The notes beneath the pieces were generated by a model. The model had not been told where the DNA came from. It was given only the letters and a program-made list of their open reading frames with translations, and did not search any database. Position numbers and translations under genes: made by a program. Source: Paenarthrobacter ureafaciens (GTDB lineage Bacteria; Actinomycetota; Actinomycetes; Actinomycetales; Micrococcaceae). From it: a stretch of DNA of 64,000 nucleotides. The stretch is taken from positions 248,001-312,000 of the forward strand of contig NZ_SBHM01000007.1 in assembly GCF_004028095.1 (NCBI RefSeq). Reading direction: 5' to 3'. Shown here in pieces: positions 18,717 through 26,493 of the stretch (its first letter is position 1; each line of letters opens with the position of its first letter).

Positions 18717-18796
18717 CAGTAATTCCTGCGGTGCCTCAGCCGGGTATCGCTGGGCAGCATCTGGCTGTTCGAAATGGCGGCGCGGAAGCGCCAAAG
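18717..18796. pseudogene. Gene-remnant scar: MFS 3' end fused to PAP2 3' end
   Basis: On the minus strand, 18717-18748 reads, with one base missing, IPRLRHRRNY-stop, matching the intact MFS protein's end IPRLKHRRNY at 20556. Directly adjoining, on the plus strand, 18749-18796 reads LGSIWLFEMAARKR, matching the PAP2 C-terminus LGSIWLFGMAARKR (17410-17446). Both remnants lack everything upstream and the PAP2 remnant has lost its stop. The rest of the gap (18656-18949) shows no gene, only the promoter region for the peptidase. Confidence 0.8.
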
Positions 18797-18949
18797 CACG
18801 ACGGCGGGTGGTTGGGCGTCGTTCATAAGTTCCGCCCTTGCCTATCCGACCGAGTATAACAAGGCTTCACCGTATTACTTCCGAGTAGTAGATTCTGCGC
18901 TACCGCGCCCGGCCACCAGATACCGGGTCCGATCAGGGAGATGCATGAA

Positions 18950-20494
18950 ATGCACACAACGCACCATCTGCTAACCAGGAAAAAGTTCAGGGTCCTCGCT
19001 GCCGGAGCGGCAACGTCGGCCCTTCTTTCTGTAGCGCTCACGCCGCCGGCACTGGCTGCCACAGCCACGGACACACAAGCGTTACGCGATGCCGTCTCGG
19101 CAGGCGCAATCGTCGATCACCTTGAGCAGCTACAGGCCATCGCGGAAGCCAACGGCGGCAACCGCACCGCAGGTTCCTCCGGCCACGAGGCTTCTGCCGA
19201 GTACATCGAGTCCCAACTCACGGCGGCCGGTTACACCACGCAGCGCCAATACTTTGATTACGTGAAGTTCAACCTCACCGGCGAAGCCTTCGAACGCCTG
19301 ACACCTACACCCCGCACGTACACGGCCGACGAGTTCGCGGCCATGTCCTACTCGGGTTTCGGAGATGTCAGCGGCACCGTAACTGCAGTAGATATCAACT
19401 TGTCTGGTGACCGTGCTTCCACCAGCGGTTGTGAAGCTGCTGACTTCGCAGGCTTTACAGCGGGGAATATCGCCCTCATCCAGCGCGGCACCTGCCCCTT
19501 CAACACCAAGGCCGTGAACGCCCAAGCTGCCGGAGCCTCGGCGGTCATCATCTTCAATCAGGGCGACGCCGATGACCGGCTGGACAGGGTTGACGGGACC
19601 TTGGGTGCTCCGACCGCGGATAACCCGGAGGTAACCATCCCGACGGTAGGCACGAGCTTTGCCGTTGGTGAGGAACTGGCAGAGCTACCGGGAGCCACCG
19701 CACGGGTTATGGTTTCCGGCGACACTGAGCCGATAAAAACCTTCAACGTCCTGGCCGACACCACGGGCCGGACTGACCGCACCGTGCTGGTGGGCGCACA
19801 CCTGGACTCTGTTGCCGAGGGCCCGGGCATCAATGACAACGGCTCCGGCTCGGCAACCATCCTGGAGACTGCCCTGCAGTTCTCGAAGCTGGGAATCACC
19901 CCCGAAAACAGGGTCAGGTTTGCTTGGTGGAGCGGCGAGGAGGACGGCCTGATCGGTTCCGACTACTACGTGGCGCAGCTCAGCAAGGCAGACCTGAAGA
20001 ACCATGCCTTGAACCTGAACTTCGACATGGTTGCCTCGCCGAACCCCGTCCGCTTTGTTTACGACGGTGACGGCAAGCAGCTCGGTACGGCCGGTCCCAA
20101 CGGTTCCGCGCAGATCGAAAAGACCTTCCTGGACTACTTCGCCTCGCAAGGGTTGGCTACCGAACCTACAGAGTTTGACGGACGTTCGGACTACTTCGGG
20201 TTCATCGAGAACGGCATTCCTGCCGGTGGTCTGTTTACCGGCGCCGAGGAGATAAAGACTGCCGAGCAAGCTGCCGTCTATGGTGGCACGGCCGGTGTTG
20301 CCTACGACCCCTGTTATCACCAGGCCTGCGATGACATCGACAACATCAACACAGCTGTTCTGGAGCAAATGGCGGACGCCGTTGCCCACGCTACGTTGAC
20401 GTTCGCCATGACGCAGTCCGCGGTCAACGGTACGGCCAACGGCAAGGGCGGAAAGCTGAGCATGGAGTTCAAGGGCAGCAAGGCAGTGCGCTAG
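18950..20494 (+). CDS. Secreted M28-family aminopeptidase with PA domain
   Basis: Extracellular zinc aminopeptidase of the Streptomyces aminopeptidase S type. The 514 residues begin with a Sec signal peptide (KKFRVLAAGAATSALLSVAL, cleavage after LAA). A protease-associated domain follows (about 130-235; IALIQRGTCPFNTKAVNAQA). The M28 catalytic domain has its zinc ligands in order: VLVGAHLDSV, GINDNGSGSATILE, WWSGEEDGLIGSDYY, NLNFDMVAS and YHQACDD. An unusual GKGGKLSMEFKGSKAVR tail ends the protein. The start at 18950 puts AGGGAG 9 nt upstream; the ATG at 18941 would abut it. The enzyme probably supplies amino acids from external peptides. Confidence 0.9.
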   Translation: MHTTHHLLTRKKFRVLAAGAATSALLSVALTPPALAATATDTQALRDAVSAGAIVDHLEQLQAIAEANGGNRTAGSSGHEASAEYIESQLTAAGYTTQRQYFDYVKFNLTGEAFERLTPTPRTYTADEFAAMSYSGFGDVSGTVTAVDINLSGDRASTSGCEAADFAGFTAGNIALIQRGTCPFNTKAVNAQAAGASAVIIFNQGDADDRLDRVDGTLGAPTADNPEVTIPTVGTSFAVGEELAELPGATARVMVSGDTEPIKTFNVLADTTGRTDRTVLVGAHLDSVAEGPGINDNGSGSATILETALQFSKLGITPENRVRFAWWSGEEDGLIGSDYYVAQLSKADLKNHALNLNFDMVASPNPVRFVYDGDGKQLGTAGPNGSAQIEKTFLDYFASQGLATEPTEFDGRSDYFGFIENGIPAGGLFTGAEEIKTAEQAAVYGGTAGVAYDPCYHQACDDIDNINTAVLEQMADAVAHATLTFAMTQSAVNGTANGKGGKLSMEFKGSKAVR

Positions 20495-20555
20495 CCTTTG
20501 CTACTCAATCCCGGGCGGCTGCAGGTCTACTGAGAGGTGGATCTGCGGCCGCTCG

Positions 20556-21773
20556 CTAGTAGTTCCTGCGGTGCTTCAACCGGGGTATGGCAATGGCAAA
20601 AACGATCGCCGCGGCAAAGCCCAACAAACCGGTCGCCCACACCCCGGCTGCGAGGGAAACGGCGGCCGTCAGCCCTGAGAGCAGCACGGGCCCACCGGTT
20701 GCCCCCGCGTCAGCGATGAAGCGCCAGATCCCCAGGAAATGGCTCCGCCCGTTGTCCGGTGAGAAGTCGGCTCCCAGGGTCATGATCAGCCCGGAGCTGA
20801 TGCCGTTGCCGAAGCCGATCAAGAGTGCCACCAGGAGCAGCGGAACAAACGCGCCCGTGAACGGGATCAGGACCAGTGCAGCGCCCATGATCACGGTGGA
20901 CGGCACGGCCACCCATTGCCGGCCCTTGCGATCCATGAGTTTTCCCGCCGGATAGAACACCAGCATGTCGATCGCGCCGGACAACCCGAAGATCAGCGAG
21001 GCGTGAGTCGCATCCATTCCCAAGTGGTCAGCCCACAGCGGGATAACCACCTGCCGTGATGCCCGCAGAGCGCTGAGCAGCAGTATGCCGAAGCCCACGG
21101 ACAGGAACACCCCGGCATGGGACGCGGCAACCTGCCGGAGCGTCGACGCCGGCGGTACCGGTCCGCCGTCGGACGTTCCGGGAGCCACGAGGTCCGGGAT
21201 GGTCAGCGATAACGCTGCGGCCGCCATCATCCCGGCAAAGCCCACCCAGTAGGCTCCGCTGATTCCGGCGAACTGCATCACGGCAGCGCCGATGAACGGA
21301 CCTATGAAGATACCGATCCTGGTGACCCCGCCCAGCGTCGAAAGTGCCCGGGCACGGTACATGACGGGCACGGCCTCGGTGAGGTATTTCTGCCGGGCAA
21401 GGTTGAAGACGCTGGAACACATACCCACCAACGTCATCGCCGCCGCGAGCAACCAGATACCGTGCTCAAGTTGGGGTGCAAAAGCAGCTGCTCCCAGCGC
21501 CAAGGCCCCGGCCGCACCTGCTCCGACGATCGCCCAGCGTTCACCAAACTTGATGGTGATGATCGAGGCCGGAATGTTGAAGAGCCACGATCCAAGCCCG
21601 ATCAACGTGACGATCAATGCCGAGACAGCAACGGAAGCACCCAGGTCCCGCGCTGACAGAGCGATGACCGGCAGCACAGCCCCTTCACCGATACAGAACA
21701 GCAGGGCCGGCCCGAAGGCCGGGAGGGCGACGCTGCGAAGGCTGAAGTTCTGGTCTGCTCGGGTGCTTGTCAT
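20556..21773 (-). CDS. Major facilitator superfamily transporter
   Basis: A 405-residue secondary transporter with about 12 hydrophobic segments. The cytosolic loop between helices 2 and 3 holds IKFGERWAIVG and the symmetrical loop in the second half holds PAGKLMDRKGRQWVAV, matching the MFS GxxxDRxGRR signature. The substrate cannot be predicted; the architecture resembles drug and sugar efflux members. The start at 21773 has AGGA 8 nt upstream. Its promoter region is truncated by the IS3 insertion that begins 33 bp upstream. A decayed copy of its last codons lies at 18717. Confidence 0.85.
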   Translation of the reverse strand: MTSTRADQNFSLRSVALPAFGPALLFCIGEGAVLPVIALSARDLGASVAVSALIVTLIGLGSWLFNIPASIITIKFGERWAIVGAGAAGALALGAAAFAPQLEHGIWLLAAAMTLVGMCSSVFNLARQKYLTEAVPVMYRARALSTLGGVTRIGIFIGPFIGAAVMQFAGISGAYWVGFAGMMAAAALSLTIPDLVAPGTSDGGPVPPASTLRQVAASHAGVFLSVGFGILLLSALRASRQVVIPLWADHLGMDATHASLIFGLSGAIDMLVFYPAGKLMDRKGRQWVAVPSTVIMGAALVLIPFTGAFVPLLLVALLIGFGNGISSGLIMTLGADFSPDNGRSHFLGIWRFIADAGATGGPVLLSGLTAAVSLAAGVWATGLLGFAAAIVFAIAIPRLKHRRNY

Positions 21774-21837
21774 CCCCTTCATCCTAGGACCGCACCTCAA
21801 CGGTTGGGACTGCCCCAGCTTTTGTTGACTCGGGGTC

Positions 21838-22704
21838 TTAGGCCGCTATGAGCGCGGTCCGGTTGATTGTTTCATATTCGATGGGCGTGAGTTTGCCCAA
21901 CCGTCGTTGCCGTCTCCGGCGGTGATATGTCCGCTCGATCCACGTTGTGATGGCCAACCTGAGGTCGCGCCTGGTGAGCCAGCGCTGACGGTCCAGGACG
22001 TTCTTCTGCAGCAGCGAGAAGAACGACTCCATCGCGGCGTTGTCCGCGCATGCGCCGACCCTGCCCATCGACCCGGTGAGCCCGTGGTGCCGGAGTGATT
22101 CGACGAACCGGCGGGACCGGAACTGGGACCCGCGGTCCGAGTGCACCACAGTGCCTTCGGGGCGACGAGCCCGCACCGCGTTCTCCAGCGCGGCGACGGC
22201 AAGCGATGACTTCATTCGCGAGTCCATCGAGTAACCGACGATCCTGCCGGAATAGACGTCCTTCACCGCGCAAAGGTAGAGCTTCCCCTCAGCGGTGGGG
22301 TGTTCGGTGATGTCCGTCAGCCACAGCTCGTTCGGGGCCGCTGCGGTGAAGTCCCGTTCCACCAGGTCGTCGTGGACCGGCGGCCCGGGTCTGCGGTTCA
22401 GGCCCCGCTTCTTAGAGAACACCGACCAGATACCGTGGTCCCTGCACAGGCGTTGGACCTTGTTCTCGCCCGCCGTGAAGCCCTTACCCGGAAGCTCATC
22501 GGCGATGAACCGGTAACCGAATGCAGGATCATCCGCGTGGATGTCCAAGGCGGCGTTGACGAGGTGGGCATCGACCCAGTCCCGTTCCGTCACCGGGCTG
22601 GCCCGCCACCGGTAATAGCCTTGCTTGCTAAATCCCAACACCCTGCAGGTCACCGCCACGGGAACACCGTCGGCGGCAAGATCCGTGACCAGCGGGTAGG
22701 TCAT
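21838..22704 (-). CDS. IS3-family transposase OrfB (integrase domain)
   Basis: A 288-residue DDE transposase. An HTH_21-like head (LGFSKQGYYRWRAS, FGYRFIADELPGKGFTAGEN) precedes the rve integrase core with its catalytic triad: Asp in LWLTDITEHPT, Asp in VVHSDRGSQF, and Glu in NAAMESFFSLLQK. The stop lies only 7 bp inside the left inverted repeat. The ATG overlaps the orfA stop (AAAATGA), so OrfB is made by coupling or by -1 slippage on the A-run as an OrfAB fusion. Confidence 0.95.
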   Translation of the reverse strand: MTYPLVTDLAADGVPVAVTCRVLGFSKQGYYRWRASPVTERDWVDAHLVNAALDIHADDPAFGYRFIADELPGKGFTAGENKVQRLCRDHGIWSVFSKKRGLNRRPGPPVHDDLVERDFTAAAPNELWLTDITEHPTAEGKLYLCAVKDVYSGRIVGYSMDSRMKSSLAVAALENAVRARRPEGTVVHSDRGSQFRSRRFVESLRHHGLTGSMGRVGACADNAAMESFFSLLQKNVLDRQRWLTRRDLRLAITTWIERTYHRRRRQRRLGKLTPIEYETINRTALIAA

Positions 22705-22991
22705 TTTGGGTTGATGTCCCTGGCCAGATAGGCAGCTGCCCGGCGAAGAATCTCATTTTCCTGCTCCAACAGGCGGTTCCGCTTTTTCAGCTCCCGCATC
22801 TCCACAGACTCGGCCGCAGCCGGGCCGGCCCCGGATTCCTTACGTTCGGCGATGGCAATCCAGCGCTTCAGCGTCGTAACCGAAAGCCCGAAATCCTTCG
22901 CAATCTGCGCCAGCGTCGCCTCACCCTTGCGGGCCACATCAATAACATCCTGGCGGAACTCCGCCCCATAAGCCGTGGGCATGGTCAACAT
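22701..22991 (-). CDS. IS3-family transposase OrfA (HTH protein)
   Basis: A 96-residue DNA-binding protein of IS3 elements. The helix-turn-helix reads ATLAQIAKDFGLSVTTLKRW, followed by a leucine-zipper-like coiled coil (LKKRNRLLEQENEILRRAA) used for dimerisation. It ends DINPK-stop within the AAAATGA overlap. The gene lies 31 bp inside the right inverted repeat. Confidence 0.95.
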   Translation of the reverse strand: MLTMPTAYGAEFRQDVIDVARKGEATLAQIAKDFGLSVTTLKRWIAIAERKESGAGPAAAESVEMRELKKRNRLLEQENEILRRAAAYLARDINPK

Positions 22992-23135
22992 CCTTCCACG
23001 AGCACAAGCTCGCTAGGTCAAGGAGTCAACAAAACAGGGGGCAGTCCCGTTTGGCTTCCGCCATGGACAAAGTGGTTGGAGCATACTTAGAGACATTGAC
23101 CGGCAATGCACCTTGGTGAGGAGGATAAACGCGAT

Positions 23136-23360
23136 ATGTCAGTAACACGCGGGCGCTCTGGTAGCGCGAAGAGCAAGACCCATGCGGCCAACCAAGCCTT
23201 CACCTTGGGCAGCTCGGTCAAAGTCCCGTTCGGAAAGCGCACTTTCGATGCGAAAGTCATTGAGTGTCACAAGGACCGGGTAACGGTAGAGATCAGTATC
23301 GAAGGGGCAAGTGACCCTCTAATAACCTCCTACAGGTCGGATGAAGTCACGACGACCTAG
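23136..23360 (+). CDS. Small hypothetical protein, possible SH3-like barrel
   Basis: A 74-residue protein: a Ser/Arg/Lys-rich head (MSVTRGRSGSAKSK) followed by about 50 residues of short beta strands (GSSVKVPFGKRTFDAKVIEC, DRVTVEISIEG, SYRSDEVTT), suggesting a small SH3- or KOW-like barrel. Start chosen at the ATG preceded by GGAGGA (about 10 nt) rather than an in-frame ATG 30 bp upstream that lacks one. It lies just outside the right end of the insertion sequence and ends before a strong terminator. Function unknown. Confidence 0.6.
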   Translation: MSVTRGRSGSAKSKTHAANQAFTLGSSVKVPFGKRTFDAKVIECHKDRVTVEISIEGASDPLITSYRSDEVTTT

Positions 23361-23367
23361 CAGCGCG

Positions 23368-23402
23368 GTTGTTGCGGTCCCGGAGACCGGGACCGCAACA
23401 AC
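23368..23402. terminator. Strong bidirectional terminator hairpin
   Basis: A perfect 16-bp stem (23368-23383 with 23387-23402) closes a 3-nt loop; each arm reads GTTGTTGCGGTCCCGG towards the loop. It lies between the convergent genes ending at 23360 and 23421. Confidence 0.85.
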
Positions 23403-23420
23403 TATCCCTCTAGCCGCGGA

Positions 23421-25067
23421 TTAGCGACGAAGCGCTGCGGTCCTCACACGGCCCGCCACAGTGAGCACCAGGCCGAGCAAAGCCAGTCCAACGGCCCAGA
23501 GGATGAAGCTCTGGTTCAGCCCCGTGGCTGCCAGTCCGGCGGAACTCACGACGGCGGCAGTTGACCCTGCGCCCATCGCACCCTCGGTGCTGGCGGAGGC
23601 TACGGTCACGGTGCCCACCATAGTGTCGTTGAGACCGGCTGTAGCGCCTGAGATACCGGTGTCGGAACCGGGGGTGGTGATCACAGTGTCGACTCCACCG
23701 GTGCTGCCACCTCCGGTTGAGGGGCCTTCAGTGCCGGGAACGCCGGTTCTGGGACCGCCGGTGGTCGGCGGAGTATCAACAGGCGGGTCGACGACCGGAG
23801 GGTTCACAACAGGCGGGTCGACGACCGGAGGGTTCACAACAGGCGGCTCAACTACCGGAGGGTTCACAACCGGCGGCGTTACCGTTCCAGCGGATTCGCC
23901 ACCAATGCCTACCGAAGTCGATCCAAGGGTCACCGGGGCGGTGATCGGAACGATGACCTGCGTTCCCGAGAGAAGCCCGTTGTCCCCGGACGTTGTTCCT
24001 TTCGTGCCCGACGCCGCAGGAGCAGAACCCGCCGGAGCCGCCGACGTACCGCCCGAAGTAACGACCGAATCACCCAGAACACCGGCCGAAACCGAACCAA
24101 CAGTCACCGGCGCCGTGATCGGAGCCACCACCTGGGTCCCGGAAGCAACACCATCAGAACCACTCGTCGTCGCACCCGACGCCGCAGGAGCCGAACCCGC
24201 CGGAGCCGCCGACGTACCGCCGGTAGTAGCGGCCAAGTCACCCAGCACACCGGCCGAAACCGAACCAACAGTCACCGGCGCCGTGATCGGAGCAACCACC
24301 TGGGTCCCGGAAGCAACACCATCAGAACCACTCGTCGTCGCACCCGACCCCGCAGGAGCCGAACCCGCGGGCGTGGCGGATGTGGCGGAGGAGTCGCCCC
24401 CTACACCCACGGCAGTGGCCCCGACATTAACAGGGACCGATATCGGAGCCACTACCTGAGCGCCGGACGCGATGCTGCCATCCCCCGACGTCGTTGCCTG
24501 CGCTGGCGCTTGAGCCGGCGCAGCCGTTGTTGCAGCGGGTGTTGTAGACGCCGATGAGTCCCCCAACAGACCCGCCGATGTTGAACCGACAGTCACGGGG
24601 ACCGTCACCGGAGCAACTATCTGCGTGCCGGAGGCAATGCCATCCGACCCGCTGGTGCTCGCTGCCGGCCCTGTGGGGGCCGGAGCGGCAGTTGTAGCTG
24701 GGCCCGTCGCAGTGGAGCCCCCCAGCAGACCCACTGATGACGGGCCCAGGTTTATGGGCGCCGTAACCGGAGCGACAATCTGTGTCCCCGAGGCCACTGA
24801 CGACGAACCGTCGGTGGTGGGGCTCGTCGATGCGCCTTGTGCCGGGGCGGCAGCCGGAGCGGTCGACGTCGCGGACGAGTCTCCCAAAAGGCCCAAAGCG
24901 GTTGATCCCACGTTGATGGGGGCCGTTACCGGAGCCACCACTTGTGTTCCGGAAAGGACTCCGTCCTGGCCGCTCGTATCGGCGGCATTTGCAGCTGTAG
25001 CACCGACGGCGATCAGGCCCCCGGCAAAGCATGTGCCAATGAGGCACCTGCGGAATGTTGCATTCAT
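23421..25067 (-). CDS. Chaplin-like repeat surface protein with LAATG sorting signal
   Basis: A 548-residue secreted protein. A signal peptide (CLIGTCFAGGLIAVGATAANA) is followed by seven repeats of about 50-56 residues, each with the core SGTQVVAPVTAPVTVGS and a following G-V-LGDS, then an Ala/Thr/Pro linker. The core's pattern (SG..V..PV..PV.VG) recalls Streptomyces chaplin domains but has no Cys. Next come a 10-residue Pro-Val repeat (PPVVNPPVVD, from about residue 390), a Gly/Thr-rich stretch, and a C-terminal LAATG (512-516), hydrophobic helix and RRTAALRR-type basic tail: a class-E sortase signal. AGGAGA lies 9 nt before the ATG. Predicted to be covalently wall-bound. Chaplin kinship is inferred by pattern only. 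Confidence 0.75.
   Translation of the reverse strand: MNATFRRCLIGTCFAGGLIAVGATAANAADTSGQDGVLSGTQVVAPVTAPINVGSTALGLLGDSSATSTAPAAAPAQGASTSPTTDGSSSVASGTQIVAPVTAPINLGPSSVGLLGGSTATGPATTAAPAPTGPAASTSGSDGIASGTQIVAPVTVPVTVGSTSAGLLGDSSASTTPAATTAAPAQAPAQATTSGDGSIASGAQVVAPISVPVNVGATAVGVGGDSSATSATPAGSAPAGSGATTSGSDGVASGTQVVAPITAPVTVGSVSAGVLGDLAATTGGTSAAPAGSAPAASGATTSGSDGVASGTQVVAPITAPVTVGSVSAGVLGDSVVTSGGTSAAPAGSAPAASGTKGTTSGDNGLLSGTQVIVPITAPVTLGSTSVGIGGESAGTVTPPVVNPPVVEPPVVNPPVVDPPVVNPPVVDPPVDTPPTTGGPRTGVPGTEGPSTGGGSTGGVDTVITTPGSDTGISGATAGLNDTMVGTVTVASASTEGAMGAGSTAAVVSSAGLAATGLNQSFILWAVGLALLGLVLTVAGRVRTAALRR
23780..23875 (-). repeat. 30-bp tandem repeat encoding PPVVNPPVVD
   Basis: Units begin at 23780, 23810 and 23840 (AGGCGGGTCGACGACCGGAG core) with a partial fourth; the period is 30 bp. 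They encode the Pro-Val wall-spanning segment. Copy number may vary between strains. Confidence 0.8.
24010..24345 (-). repeat. Two near-identical 168-bp units inside the chaplin-like gene
   Basis: 24010-24177 and 24178-24345 are almost identical and encode two adjoining 56-residue repeats; a third related unit starts at 24346. The near-identity points to recent duplication or gene conversion, and makes the locus prone to length variation. Confidence 0.85.
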
Positions 25068-25168
25068 TGTGATCTTCTCCTGAAGGTCTTTGTTCCCAGA
25101 GACCGCCCGATTGCCGGATGGTCCGATGTCCCGTCTGCCGTGCTCGCAGCAACGGCGCGGTTGAGGAA

Positions 25169-26377
25169 CTAGTCAGGAGATGAGCCGGGATCAAAAGACA
25201 CCGGCTTGGGATGCTGCTGGTCGCCTGCGGATGCGAGGCCGGAGACAAGGTTTGAAGGGATGATGAGGCCACCCGCGAGGACCGCTGCAGCCTGGTTCGG
25301 AGGGCCGTTGGAGGAGGTTCCCGAGCCGGCTGTGGCACCGGAAGCAGGGGTGCTCTCAGTGCCGGCCGGAAGGTCACCCGGGACACCACCGCCGACGGCG
25401 GCAGGTACGGATGCGCCCGTCCCGCCGGACGCGGCTGCCTGGTTCCAGGAGGAGGTCATCGGGAACCGCTGAAGACCCGGAACAGCTGAGCCTCCGGCAA
25501 GGAACGAGGTGTCGCTTTGTCCGGCATTGCCCGTCTCCGGGGCTACCGGACTTGCCGTTTCAGCGGCGGGAGGAAGCACGACGGCGGGTGGTGCCGAGGC
25601 GATTCCGTCAGGACCCGTCGGGGTCAAAGGAAGCTTGGAACCGCCTGTGCCGGGGAGAGCGGGGAGCGCCGGGCCTTGTCCCGTCACTGGAGGAATGACT
25701 CCGTCAACGGGCGGAATCACTCCGTCGACCGGCGGAAGGACGGTGTCCACGACGTCCACGATCGGCTGCACAACGGGCGAAGCTTCGTCCGTAACCGGAG
25801 CCAGGCCTATGGGCGTCACAACCTCGTTGACCGTCGGTACCAGTTCTCCGACGGCGTCATCCACCGTTCCCGTCACGGGCGTAACGGTTGAATCCACCAC
25901 TGTGCCGAGGGTGCCCGGCGAAACAACTTCGTTGACCACCGGCAGGGTGCTCACGACGTTGTCTGCAGAGGCAACCACCTGTTCAACCACGGGTGTCACC
26001 GCGGGAACAGGCACAGCGACCCGGGTGGGTACCGCGGGCTTGATGGCCGCCGGCAAAGGAAGGTCGGGCACTGGAACGCTGACTGTTGGAGGCGTCGACT
26101 TCGGCGACACAACGCCGCTGACGGCTGCTCCGCTGCTCTTTACCGCACCTGTTGTCGCGGACAGCGTTTTGTCCAGCTGCGCGGAGACACTGCCTCCGGC
26201 AGACGACACGGTGGAGGTCACTGAGGATGTCAGTTCACCCAAGAGCGAGCCGGAGTTGACCGTATCGGCACTGGCTGCGCTGGTGGAGAGTGCCACCCAA
26301 GCGGCAGCGCCGGCTCCTGCGATCATGACGGAGCGGAGAATCCGAGCAGCACGCGGAAACGCGTGTATGGCCTTCAT
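25169..26377 (-). CDS. Secreted low-complexity protein next to chaplin-like gene
   Basis: A 402-residue secreted protein: signal peptide with SVMIAGAGAAAWVALSTSA (cleavage after SASA), then a long Val/Pro/Thr-rich region with irregular repeats (VVNEVVSPGTLGTVVDS, PTVNEVVTPIGLAPVTD, PPVDGVIPPVDGVIPPVTG). The C-terminus has a Gly/Ala-rich stretch and one hydrophobic block (AAAVLAGGLIIPSNLVSGLA) ending HPKPVSFDPGSSPD. It lacks a sorting signal. It lies 101 bp upstream of the chaplin-like gene in the same direction, and the two may form one surface-coat operon. No enzymatic domain is visible; a structural wall or coat role is a guess. Confidence 0.65.
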   Translation of the reverse strand: MKAIHAFPRAARILRSVMIAGAGAAAWVALSTSAASADTVNSGSLLGELTSSVTSTVSSAGGSVSAQLDKTLSATTGAVKSSGAAVSGVVSPKSTPPTVSVPVPDLPLPAAIKPAVPTRVAVPVPAVTPVVEQVVASADNVVSTLPVVNEVVSPGTLGTVVDSTVTPVTGTVDDAVGELVPTVNEVVTPIGLAPVTDEASPVVQPIVDVVDTVLPPVDGVIPPVDGVIPPVTGQGPALPALPGTGGSKLPLTPTGPDGIASAPPAVVLPPAAETASPVAPETGNAGQSDTSFLAGGSAVPGLQRFPMTSSWNQAAASGGTGASVPAAVGGGVPGDLPAGTESTPASGATAGSGTSSNGPPNQAAAVLAGGLIIPSNLVSGLASAGDQQHPKPVSFDPGSSPD

Positions 26378-26493
26378 CTCGACACCCCCCAGGTAGTCGC
26401 AAACCGATGGTCGACTTCATCCTAGGACCGGCTCAGCCTGCTAGTCCATGGTTTTTGGGGGTTTTAGGCGAAATTTTTGTAAGTAACCTTTGC

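Larger units (their letters stand above)
21803..23051. mobile_element. Complete IS3-family insertion sequence with 3-bp target duplication
   Basis: The element spans 21806-23048 (1243 bp). Its terminal inverted repeats are 26 bp: left GGGACTGCCCC...TTTTGTTGACTC (21806-21831), right its complement at 23023-23048, with mismatches only in the middle. The bases GTT flank it on both sides (21803-21805 and 23049-23051), matching the 3-bp duplication usual for IS3 members. It carries intact orfA and orfB, so it may be active. It separates the MFS gene from the small protein at 23136. Confidence 0.93.

Noticed and set aside
22695..22710. Frameshift damage in the insertion sequence
   Set aside because: The orfA/orfB offset is the normal -1 arrangement of IS3 elements, with an A-run at the junction.
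23461..24459. A 332-codon plus-strand frame rich in TTGGSTTGG repeats
   Set aside because: It is the reverse reading of the repeats in the chaplin-like gene; it has no signal peptide or credible start context.
24427..25389. A 320-codon minus-strand frame overlapping the surface-protein genes in another frame
   Set aside because: It crosses the start region of the chaplin-like gene and the end of its upstream neighbour and shows no coding pattern of its own.
18795..25592. An 18-bp identity (AGCACGACGGCGGGTGGT) between 18795-18812 and 25575-25592
   Set aside because: Short, GC-rich and with no extended similarity on either side; plausible by chance in a 64-kb high-GC window.
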